A stretch of 64,000 nucleotides of DNA from the NCBI GenBank assembly GCA_030512335.1, contig JAULSU010000002.1, positions 4,526,001 through 4,590,000 on the forward strand, given 5' to 3'. Below, in pieces: positions 23,293 to 32,585 of the stretch. The first letter of the stretch is position 1, and the number at the start of each line of letters is the position of its first letter. Source of the DNA: Immersiella caudata (lineage: Eukaryota > Ascomycota > Sordariomycetes > Sordariales > Lasiosphaeriaceae). The notes beneath the pieces are model-generated. The model saw only the letters and a program-made list of their open reading frames with translations, did no database searches and was not told the origin of the DNA. Both the position numbers and the translations under genes were made by a program.

Positions 23293-23756
23293 TCGCTACC
23301 CGTAAACCGCCGACGGAGGGCGCGTACTTTTCTTTTCTTGTGGTGGGGGGCCGGTCGGGCGGGGACTGAGATGCCGATGGCGGGAACACAGACAGCGGCC
23401 AGCGGAGATTTAGCGGAGATTTAGCTGGCCGCGGGGTTCGTTGGGCGGGACGACCAGGTCAGGGCTTCTGGGCTGTTGGGAGCGGAGTTTGGGAATAAGG
23501 GATCGCGCATCGCAAAGCGCGACATCGAGGTGCCTCTGCGCGGACATCAAAAACGACGTCGAGATAGACGCACGACGAGCCGTGCCAGCGGCTCATAATG
23601 CCGAAAAGCTTGCCTGTGGAAAGCCAAGAAGAAAGCGCCCAAGTTTGAGGAAGGTCGCCACTCAACCCAGTCAGGTGGGTGGAGCAAGCACCAGCAGCAA
23701 GACAGCCCTGCCCCCACCTTCATCAACCTCCATCCTTATCGTCAAAATCACCCAAA

Positions 23757-24403
23757 ATGCTAGGCCTCTACACCCCCCTCAACCACCCCCAAAAAGAAAT
23801 CCGTCTCCTCACCCTCGCTCCTCCCGGTGCCTCAAACCCCTCCCACACCCTAACAATCCACCCCCTCGCCGTCGCGCCCCCCTTCACCGCCCTCTCCTAC
23901 GTCTGGGGCTCCCCCACCAACACCAACCCAATCACCATCAATAACGCCACAATCCCCATCACCGAAACCCTCGCCACCGCCCTACACAATCTATCAAAAA
24001 ACCCTCACCACCACGCCCCTCTAGGCCGACGCGATATGCATCAACCAATCCTCCCTCCCCGAGCGAACCCACCAAGTGCAAATCATGCACGAGATCTACT
24101 CCCTCGCCTCCAGTGTCATCGTGTATCTCAGTCCTAGAACTAAACGCACGGATTTAACGATGGACAGGATGCGTGATGAGGAGTTCCGCGCCGTTTGGAG
24201 ACGTTGTTCATGGGAGACAAACTGCCGACAGAGAGCAGGCCATGGTTGATGTGGTGCTCAAGCGCGACTTGTGTAAACAGGCGTGGTGGAAACGACTCTG
24301 GGTACGGCAAGAGTTCATGTTTGGCGTTGAAGGACCCTGTTATTCGTTGTGGGGACAGGTTTGTGCGATGGGGTGAGTTAGTGGAGTGGTTTTCTTTCTG
24401 ACT
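23757..24403 (+). pseudogene. HET-domain protein, N-terminal fragment, broken
   Basis: The ATG at 23757 begins YTPLNHPQKEIRLLTLAPPG and reaches FTALSYVWGSP, the HET N-terminal motif. Near 24020 the frame shifts, and ADAICINQSSLPERTHQVQIM follows, preceded by a TAG where Trp is usual (LW-A-DAICINQ). Further shifts separate WWKRLWVRQEFMFG and RCGDRFVRWGELVEWFS. Sequence similarity ends at about 24400, so the C-terminal half is also missing. Confidence 0.75.
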
Positions 24404-24604
24404 TGGAGGATCCTGTCACCGTCCTGTCATTGTTCAAGCCTGTCTGCGATACAATTTACCTGCCGAATACAATCTTCAGAACAAAGTAGAGGAAGCGACT
24501 CATACGATGACATCAATCTCGTCAAATGTACGAGGCCACCTCAAAGAACAAGGGAGGTAGATATTCCCATCCAAAAAGCAGCGACGAACCAACTCTGCCC
24601 AGCT

Positions 24605-25743
24605 TCAGCTGGCAAAGGACATTGGCCGGAATGGGCCTTCCCTGTTCGAATCCTTCTCATGGAGCTCGCCTGAAACGAAAAGACTCCTCACCCAGCCAGT
24701 GAACCTCTCCCAGATGTGGCAGATTGTGTCCCAGAGCCATGAAACGGCACCCTTCAGCCAGCCGAAGAAGACGTTCCAAGGTATGTAATAGATGGCGGCT
24801 CCGGCAGCCGCGCCCAAGACGATGGCGCCGCCTGCTGCGGTGGCAACAACGGAGAGCTCCGCGCCAGCCGCCCCCAGCTCAAAGGCAAATTTTCCGAAAG
24901 CAAACTTCGTGTAAAACCCCCCAGCTGCACCCTTGATAGCAAGTGAGAACCTGGCCCCTCCAACAACCAGCCCCACAATTGTTGCGACAGGCTTCTTCAC
25001 ATCCTCCCACCGCCATGAGCCTGTGTCTCCCTGCCTCGGGAGGTGGTCAAAATAGCGGCGAATCTCCTCCTTCTCGTCCATGCTGAACTCGCTCCGCTTT
25101 GCTGACCAATTGCGACTGAGGTTGGACAATTTGATGCGGACACCCCTCTCATGACCGATGACGAGCTCGTGCTGCGTGTGGCGATGCGCCTGCCACGTAT
25201 CGAGGCGGACATTGTTGTAGGTAGAGGAGCCATCGATGAGAAGATATCTCCCATCGCGGTGCGGGACGCATCGTAGGACTCTCAGCTGGCGGAATTTGGA
25301 TGGCACGTGAAACGAAGTCTCGTCTAGGTCAGGGCTGACCAGCAAGTTGAGGACGGGGCGGCGTTTCTTCTTCCCTGAGACGGTGTTGGAGATATCTTCA
25401 ATCGTCTCCTGGAGTCGTTCGGCGGTCGTGAAGTATGTCGGTTCTCGCGAGACGTCAGTTGGACCATCGTTGACTTGGAGAGTTTGCCACGCAAGGTAGG
25501 TCGCGAGTGACGCAAGGAAGGTTACGGCTGCTTACTCTGAGAACGGAAAAATCGTCGAAATAACCCTTTGCGCTCGACGCACGCTCGTTCCAGCTGATCC
25601 AGGGCGACTGACTGAGCAATCGCGATGGTAATACTGTCCTTTGATCTTTCGTTGCGGACAACCGGAGCCACGGAGGCGACCTCGCGCTTGGCAGAGCTCC
25701 TGATGGAAGCAGAAGTAGGCGAGCGGGTCCGATGTGATGCCAT
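24605..25743 (-). CDS. Unknown protein with Ala/Gly-rich hydrophobic C-terminus
   Basis: Two exons: 25743-25536 and 25473-24605, phase 1, 62-nt intron (GTAAGC ... CCAAG), for about 358 aa. The first ~70 residues are basic and Ser-rich with a VALDQLERACVERKG helix. The middle (~130-230) is a globular, charged domain. The C-terminal ~110 residues are glycine/alanine-rich and hydrophobic (VATIVGLVVGG ... AAAGAAIYYIPWN), followed by a Trp-rich amphipathic stretch (FFGWLKGAVSWLWDTI). I recognise no named domain. The C-terminus could insert into a membrane. It sits between HET pseudogenes and a Clr5-domain gene; any link to incompatibility is only inference from position. Confidence 0.65.
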
Positions 25744-26544
25744 GTTGTGCCGGGGTGCCGAGAGGAGCTACGTGTGCAGCTAGAAGTAGAAGAAGCGTCG
25801 GAAACAGGAGGTTCTCTAAAGCACCTAAGAGCAAAACTTGAAAGCCTGGGTTCGTGGGAAACCGTGGGGACTTGGAGGACATGGAAAGAAGGGAGCCTGG
25901 CAAGTGTGTGCCGTACGATGGCATCGTTTATACCTGACAGTGACCATCTTTCGAGCCCCGGAGTCTCCAGACAGAGTTCACGCCTCCGCAGTCTTGACGC
26001 CCTGATTTGGCCAGCAAGCGGGCATTCTGCAGTCCGGGCGGCGGCCCCCATTGGGTGACATGCATGGACATTTGACGGACCAATCGCTCCTTCCCACTGA
26101 TCCACGAAACGGTCGAATGAGAGCTCATCTCTTCGATACTTTCTTTGCGGTGGTTCCACAGCACCTGAACCTCGTCCTTTCCAAGAATCACCGGCACCAG
26201 AGCTGCTGCCACGGCTGCGGTGGAGCGTGGGAGGACTCAGAACAGCGATGCGATCGTGGCGATTCGACAGGACTCCTGAAGGCAACCGAACCAATCAAAC
26301 AGACTGCACGCACCGAGATTTGCACTGCATCGGTCAGGCATTCATTTTGCTTTTTAGCAGGGCAGCTTGTTGCAAGCCCAACGTCGTGAACCCCGCAGAC
26401 TATCTCTCACTTCCGTCTGCAATCCGAGCAAAGGCCCCGGAACTCGCCTGATCCTAACACAAGGGGGGGATGCATTGACGAGACATTCGCTCGCACTTTT
26501 CTCACACACAATTGTTGTGGATAGCACATACGATCGTAGCCAGA
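25744..26544. other. Divergent promoter region
   Basis: Shared upstream region of the 358-aa protein gene (minus) and the Clr5-domain gene (plus). An open frame on the minus strand crosses it but carries no recognisable motif. Confidence 0.45.
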
Positions 26545-27745
26545 ATGTCTGGTTGCCCTCTTCCACGTCGTCTGGGAACGACCAGAAACGACTGGGAACA
26601 CATGAGATCAACAATCACAGATATCTGGCTCAACCGCGCGCGGAATCGGAACGATCTGATAGCGATATTGTCCCGGGAATACGGCTTCATTGCAACGTAC
26701 GTATCCTCAAATAGGTTGGGGCCGGGTACCGGCCAGTGCTGCAGTCGGATCAGATACTGATGACCCGCCCCTGGTTTGTAGGCCGAAAACATGCATAACA
26801 CATCTCCATCGATGGGGCCTCCACACCTACAAAAAGAACCGAGAAGGGCAGCCCGCGGGCTCAGAGTCGACATGCCCGCCGCCGAGGAAGCGGAAGAGCA
26901 GGGTGTCGAGAACGTCCGGTCTAAGCGTTGCGACACAGCAACCACAAATTCTCGCGCGGATTGTCCCAGGTCTGGCAAACCAAAAGCTACCACGGGCCAA
27001 AACATACGAGATATTCGACTTCATCATCTCTTCTATCGACAAACTCATTCTAGGGGTATTCGGAAACCCGCTACTTGGTCTCAAGCCGAAAGATTTGCTC
27101 AGCGCATTTCGCGATGGCCCGTGGACTGGCCTCACGTGGAGCAGTTGGATGGAGATCGCCGATATCTACCTCACAGCCGAGGTGGACCTGCGTGTTGGGG
27201 ATGGCAGGAAGTTCGATCGCGCTCTGAAACGAGTGCAGCAGAGGCTGCAAGAGTTGGTGCGACCACGAGTTCTTGAGAAACACGAAACGCTCAAGCGTCC
27301 TTTCAGCTTTGGAGTCTGGCAGTCTCTTCAGAACCTAACAGCGCCTAAAGAAGGAGGTTTGGACTTGGAACAGACCCGTTGGTTGTCTTTCTTCCTGGCC
27401 TTCTGGCGGGTTTGCCATGCCTTGATTAGACGAGACACAACTCGGTACACCGGCCGCTGGTTCTCGTTGCTGACAGACTTTCTCCAAAGGCTGGCATGGG
27501 CAACGAAAGAGAAGCCGGCGGGGCTTGACCCTTCTCCCTACTTCGGAAGCCCGAAGGCTTTGCAACGCGCCAGTGATGGACACCGGGTGTACCCACTGGT
27601 TTACGCCCTGTGCCTGGTTCGACAAGAGGATATGAGAGACGTTCTCCGGCTTGGCGCTTTCAGGACTCTTGAGGTTCTGGCGCCACACATCCAGGGGGGG
27701 AAGCGGAGGGCAGTGGCTCGGTTCTGGATGGGTCCTTCTCATTGA
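26545..27745 (+). CDS. Clr5-domain protein
   Basis: Exon 1 is 26545-26696 and exon 2 is 26782-27745, phase 2 (GTACGT ... TTTGTAG), for about 371 aa. The N-terminal 70 residues form a Clr5 domain split by the intron: W.HMRSTITDIWL ... LIAILSREYGFIAT | PKTCITHLHRWGLHTYKKN, with the conserved 'F.At ... Y...L.kWGl.kn' pattern. The remaining ~300 residues are helical with no motif I can name. Clr5-type proteins are putative DNA-binding regulators in filamentous fungi. The target is unknown. Confidence 0.8.
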
Positions 27746-28032
27746 TACAATTGGGTATCTAAAGTGACCTGATGATGCTGAGAAGGGGGGTCAAATCAGT
27801 TTCAATCGCATCGTTCAAGTTGGAGTGCCCTTTTGGGGTGCAGCGTCTTGTAACGCTGACGTCACAAGTTGCAGCAAAATCAAGGGCAGGATTACGGCGA
27901 GAAGTCTCTCATTTCTGTTCATTCATGCTGCAGTGAGTAAGGCATCTGTCATTTCGATCAAATCTCAACAGGATAAGCGGTATTCCAAAACAAGTAGAAT
28001 CACCAATTATTGCGCCTACCGAGCGAGTCAGA

Positions 28033-28500
28033 ATGGGCGATACCGCCCAGACCGACAAGCACCACGGCCACCGCTGGATCTGGTTCGCCACTGGTCCTGC
28101 GGCGTGCGGGAAAACCACGATCGCCAAAGCCCTCGCCGAAGACCTGCATTTTACGTTTCTGGAGGGCGATGATGTTCGTGCCCCTGCGGCCCCTCCGTTG
28201 TTTGTGCTAACTTTGCTCAAGTACCACCCCAAAGCCAACATCGACAAAATGTCACGCGGCGATCTTATGACAGATGAAGACCGCAAAGGTTGGCTGGAAG
28301 CACTCCGTGACCACGAAACCGCGCAACCATCAGGCCCGAACGGCCCACCGCATCTGGTCTTGCTGGGGTGCACGTGGTTGGACGTAACCATCGACAGACA
28401 TCTCTGGGTACTTTGGAGGGAGGATAGCCAAACCTGGTGTCCCAAAATACACTTGGATCGAAATCCAAATGATCGAAGAGGTCTAGACCGGCAGAATTAG
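28033..28500 (+). pseudogene. Gluconokinase, truncated and chimeric
   Basis: Exon 1 is 28033-28173 and exon 2 is 28222-28500 (48-nt intron, GTTCGT donor, GCTAAC branch). The N-terminal part is a normal gluconokinase: P-loop GPAACGKTT, LEGDD, then YHPKANIDKMSRGDLMTDEDR. After PHLVL, where the family continues 'TCSALKR.YRD', the sequence becomes unrelated (LGCTWLDVTIDRHLWVLW) and stops at 28500. The C-terminal substrate-binding half is missing, so the product of about 139 aa should be inactive. A rearrangement breakpoint lies near 28362. Confidence 0.65.
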
Positions 28501-29136
28501 CATATCGGCAGTCGGGATATTCAGGCAAGCGCCGAGACTGGGTTTTCCGCTCTTGGCTAAGTTGGACGCAATCAAAAGGGGTAATCTAACGCCTAGCGAC
28601 TTGCTGCTGCATCTGGCCACGTTCGGAGCCAAGCCCAGCGTTCGGCATGGCTGTCGCTTGTCATGGTGAGAATCCGGGGAATGGGGTTGTTGATGCATGC
28701 TTGGCCCTTGGCATCGCTTTTCTTTATGATTCACGCCTTTTACAATACTATTGTGGTATGGGCAAGGCGAACCTGACAGCGACAGGTGCTTTTTTTGTCG
28801 AATGGGAGGATTCGTTGTGGTCACCCCTGAGTCGCGACTGCTGGTACTTTCATATCAGGGAGGAGCTGAACCGAGAGCTCCCGTCTCTCTCCATGAAATG
28901 CCGGTATACGACATTTTCTTGCCCCATTTCGCCACCATCGTCCACCCCAACCGGTCTAACGCCGTTCCCCTCCTCACCATGGCTGAAACTAACTCAAATC
29001 TAGTTCCCCGCCTGGTGATATTAATTTCCAGATGGTGCCCCTGGATCACGCCTGTTGTCAAAGGCCATCCCCGCAACGTCACATCCGCAAGGGTATTGCA
29101 ACCTTGCCACAGCGCGACACCGGGCTTGCGGCAAGG
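28501..29136. other. Unassigned coding-like pieces and promoter
   Basis: About 28500-28665 reads as protein on the plus strand (FRQAPRLGFPLLAKLDAIKRG ... LATFGAKPSVRHGCRLSW) but has no start and no recognised family. It may be part of whatever fused to the gluconokinase. The remainder looks non-coding. Confidence 0.35.
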
Positions 29137-29144
29137 TATATAAA
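29137..29144 (+). promoter_or_regulatory. TATA box of glycine-rich gene
   Basis: TATATAAA, 189 nt upstream of the ATG at 29333. Confidence 0.6.
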
Positions 29145-29332
29145 GGAGAAATATTCCTGCCAAGAGAATGGAAGAAGCGTTCGTGCAGGGGCCACGAAGA
29201 CCCGTCTCCATCCATCCAGTCCTTTCAAGTCTTGTGATTGCCAAATTAGGTCTCACTGGCACACTCACCCCCGAATAACATCATCCGACCCATACTTATC
29301 GTCTCATACTTCACCCCCCAACTACCTACGCA

Positions 29333-29929
29333 ATGAGACCTCTCTTCCTCATCGCCTTGTTGGCTCTGGGCCTGCACGGCGATGCGGCTCTCACCAATAT
29401 CGGTAGCGCAGCTGATGACGGCAACAAAGTCGTCTCTAGACAGTTCGGCGGCGGAAGAGGTGGAGGTGGAGGTGGGAGAGACCGCGGTGGTGGATGGGGA
29501 GGCGGCAGAGGCGGTGGTGCTCCTGGTCGTGGCGGCGGCAGCGGCGGCGGTGGAGGCGGATGGGGAGGTGGTGGAGGTGGTAGTGGTGGGTGGCCTTGGG
29601 GAGGCGGTGGAAATATTGGCGGAGGAGAAGGAAACATTGGTGATGGGAGTGGAAATATCGGAGGTGGGGGAGGGAATATCGGTGGAGGGGGTGGGAATAT
29701 TGGCGGTGGGGGATGGGGTGGTGGTGAGGAAGAGGAAGAGGGGAGTGATGATGGAGTTGTGATCATTTCCGATCCAGGAGAGGAGGAGGAGTACGGGGAT
29801 GGCGAGGAGAGCGAGGAGGGCGGAGAGGAGTATGGTGAGGAATATGGTGAAGGTGAGGAGGAGGGAGCTGAGGTTGTGCAGACAGTGTACCGTACCGTCT
29901 GGGCACCGGAGCCTACTCCTGCCCCGTGA
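29333..29929 (+). CDS. Glycine-rich secreted protein
   Basis: An intronless 198-aa protein with a signal peptide (~1-19, MRPLFLIALLALGLHGDAA). A short head is followed by ~85 residues of almost pure Gly with Arg, Trp and Ser, then four or five GNIGGG(G)-type repeats. The tail is acidic and rich in Glu/Gly/Tyr, ending VYRTVWAPEPTPAP. Composition suggests a cell-wall or extracellular-matrix protein. The minus-strand Pro-rich frame over the same DNA is a shadow of the Gly codons. Confidence 0.75.
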   Translation: MRPLFLIALLALGLHGDAALTNIGSAADDGNKVVSRQFGGGRGGGGGGRDRGGGWGGGRGGGAPGRGGGSGGGGGGWGGGGGGSGGWPWGGGGNIGGGEGNIGDGSGNIGGGGGNIGGGGGNIGGGGWGGGEEEEEGSDDGVVIISDPGEEEEYGDGEESEEGGEEYGEEYGEGEEEGAEVVQTVYRTVWAPEPTPAP

Positions 29930-30027
29930 GATTTCGTAGGGTTAGGTATTGACACCTCCAAAAAGTTGTTTGTTTTCTGACAAATTACCTTGCCGTCACA
30001 TCGTCTCTCCATCTGACAGCGCGTTCT

Positions 30028-31743
30028 TCAACTCTCAAACGGAACATGACGCCCATGCAGCCCAATTGCCACCGCAAACTCACACTCCGCGCTCCCCAGC
30101 TCCGTCATAGTCTTCGCATCCAAGCAAAGCAAATAACTCCTCCGATTCTCCCCATCCAAAACCACACTCAACAAAACCCCATCATCCTCATCCAACGCCT
30201 CCCCATCACCCGCAGGCCTTGGCACAAAGATCGCCTCCCCCGGCGTATGCCCCTTCGGACCCTGCCACTGCAGCAACTCCCTCGTCTCCGTATCAACCTT
30301 CGCAATCGCCTCGAACAACGTGCTCATCACCCGGGATACAAGAATATATCCATATCGGTGCTTCTTCCCCTGATACAGCGGGTTAATAACCGGCATATCC
30401 CCCGCATGAGGCGACGGAATTTCCATGACGATTTCCGCTGTCGGCAACTCCTCCTCGCCCACTACAAACTCCTGCTTGCGCAGACGATACCGCGTCAACC
30501 GCGGGAAGGATTTCTGTTCCAGCTGGCCATCGGTCCAGTACTCCTTTGCTTTGTCCTTGCGGTTGAGTATCACGTCGTAGTAGTACGCATCGAGGATGTA
30601 CCGATTAGGATAGTCAACGAGTTCGCAGAGGATATCACCGGTCTCTTCATCTTCGAAGGCGTTGACGGCGTGGAAGAAGAAGCGCGCGGGGGAGGTGAAC
30701 TCGGCTACCACGCCTTTGCCGTGGTGCTTGTCGATGACGAACCAGTGGCAGGTTTCAGAGGGATCAAAGGGTTTGAATGCGTCGTGGAGGTTTCCTGTCC
30801 ATAGGATCTTGAGACCGCTCCATTCGTAATGGGCGGCGGGGATGCAGAGGATGATGTAGTTGGAGGTGAGGAAAAAACTGTGGATGAAGGCGGCGGCGAA
30901 GGGGATGGTTGCTAGGATGGCTGTTTCGTTGGTGGTTGCGCTGACGCAGAAGATGCGGTAGAGGGGTTGTTTGGCCAACTCGAGGTTGTAGTTGAAATAG
31001 TCGCCTGTTTCGGGGTCGGTGAGTCCGTGGGCGGCGCCGAGGGCGCCTTTGAGGTCTGGGTGGAACTTGGATTGCAAGGGGAAGGAGATCGTTTCGAGAG
31101 TCTTGGGGTCCATTTCGCACATAACGGAGGCATCGGTGCCGATGACGATGTTGGTGTTGGTGGTGCGGTGATCTTGAGTACCGTTGGGTTGTTCCTGGAA
31201 GGATGGGAGGTTGGTACCCACGGTTACTCCGACGTTGTAGAATGGCCTGTCCGGCCTCCTAGTGAAGACACTCATGACCTTGCCGAACATGCCGATACAC
31301 GGATCCATCCGTTGGGCGAACGACACCGCGTGGAGTGCTCCTGAGGCCTTAATGTCGGCTGCAACCTTATCAGACTGGCGGCGAGATGAGTAAAACACTC
31401 TGACTTGACCCTCCTCACCCCCCGGGACGATGTCAAATTTGTGCGTGTGGGCGAGTCCGTCGAACCAGTGAGAGAGGTGAAAGGCACCCGACTTGGTGTC
31501 CTCGACTTTGTTCTGACCAGGCCCGGTCCGGTAAAGAGAGCCGGCTGCCCATACTGGTATGTTCCCATTGACCTTGAGCTCGACAGGTCCACGGTGCGCT
31601 GTCAGGCCCTCAAACCCAGCCTCGTTAGGCCACTCTTCATACGCTTTCTGCGCCATGTTGCAGTATGCGGCCTTCAAGGATGCGGTCTCGTCAGCTGGCG
31701 TCAGCCGGATTGTTGTGCCTTGGGGAGTGTAAGTCGAACCCAT
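30028..31743 (-). CDS. Carotenoid cleavage oxygenase
   Basis: An intronless 571-aa enzyme of the RPE65/carotenoid oxygenase family. The four iron-binding histidines are in conserved places: AAHGLTDPETG, FIHSFFLTSNY, FFHAVNAFEDE and the C-terminal GLHGRHVPF. The N-terminal GSLYRTGPG is also typical. It should be a non-haem Fe(II) dioxygenase that splits a carotenoid, apocarotenoid or stilbene double bond. Sequence alone does not separate CAO-1-type from CAO-2-type. The Met at 31743 (MGSTYTPQG) is preferred; the frame is open another 106 codons upstream but that part is not protein-like. Confidence 0.88.
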   Translation of the reverse strand: MGSTYTPQGTTIRLTPADETASLKAAYCNMAQKAYEEWPNEAGFEGLTAHRGPVELKVNGNIPVWAAGSLYRTGPGQNKVEDTKSGAFHLSHWFDGLAHTHKFDIVPGGEEGQVRVFYSSRRQSDKVAADIKASGALHAVSFAQRMDPCIGMFGKVMSVFTRRPDRPFYNVGVTVGTNLPSFQEQPNGTQDHRTTNTNIVIGTDASVMCEMDPKTLETISFPLQSKFHPDLKGALGAAHGLTDPETGDYFNYNLELAKQPLYRIFCVSATTNETAILATIPFAAAFIHSFFLTSNYIILCIPAAHYEWSGLKILWTGNLHDAFKPFDPSETCHWFVIDKHHGKGVVAEFTSPARFFFHAVNAFEDEETGDILCELVDYPNRYILDAYYYDVILNRKDKAKEYWTDGQLEQKSFPRLTRYRLRKQEFVVGEEELPTAEIVMEIPSPHAGDMPVINPLYQGKKHRYGYILVSRVMSTLFEAIAKVDTETRELLQWQGPKGHTPGEAIFVPRPAGDGEALDEDDGVLLSVVLDGENRRSYLLCLDAKTMTELGSAECEFAVAIGLHGRHVPFES

Positions 31744-32585
31744 TGTGGAACTTGGAGCGTTCTGGGTTCTCAGCGGGCAGCAAGTGTCTCTCGGGCGGAG
31801 GGGTGTTGGTATATCTGGTCTATCCAGTTCACATGGCTCTTGAAAGACGAGGCCAAGATGTAGCCAAGGCCATCTGCTCGGTTTCAATCCGACGCAAGCA
31901 CTGGAAGGCCTACTAGCGCGGGTAGCGCTTCCTATATGCCATCCTTCGGGCGCCCAAAGTGTTCTTCCCGGGTTGGTGCTACGAATAGATGACGACGCAT
32001 GCGTTGGGAAAAGTCGTCGAAAAGGTGCTATCAGTTCGCCTTGAAGATTTTCTCGCCGCACTCCGTTAGGAAGGTTGGCATGCGGTTGGGTGCTGACGAC
32101 CAGTCGGATGGAAAAGCGTGATTAACGTAATCGACGAAATGCACGTACTTGCATTTTCCCGGCCCGTGACGGCGCAGATTGACGGTCTTGAGTGGACAAG
32201 ACGTGCACGAGTGGGCGTTGGGTTGTGCTGCGCCGCCGGATCCAAGCATGCGGTTGAGGTCAAGTCATCGCGGGGTGCTGGTTGTAGGGTACGCAAAAGA
32301 AGAAAGTCCAACACTACCCAGACGGCTGGAAAGACGAGACAAGCGTGAAATGGAAAGTTATTTCTGATGTGGGTTGTCGAGCAGTCGCACTAGGCGGGGC
32401 CCCCAGCCACCAATCCCAGCAGAACCGGAACTCTCCGTGATGGTTTCAGCTCCAAGGCAGCCACGCGTACGGCGTTCTTTCCAGGGTTGAGCATTGAGGC
32501 GAACTTGCTCGCGCGTCGCGTGTTCTTCCCCACGCGACAACTCGCACAATGATAACAAGCATTCTCTCGCCAATCGCACGCAATA
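31744..32585. other. Divergent promoter region
   Basis: Upstream of both the carotenoid oxygenase (minus) and the large HET gene (plus). No gene or repeat recognised. Confidence 0.5.

Noticed and set aside
29326..30012. Minus-strand proline-rich 228-aa protein
   Set aside because: It is the complement of the glycine-rich protein; poly-Pro arises from GGN codons read backwards.
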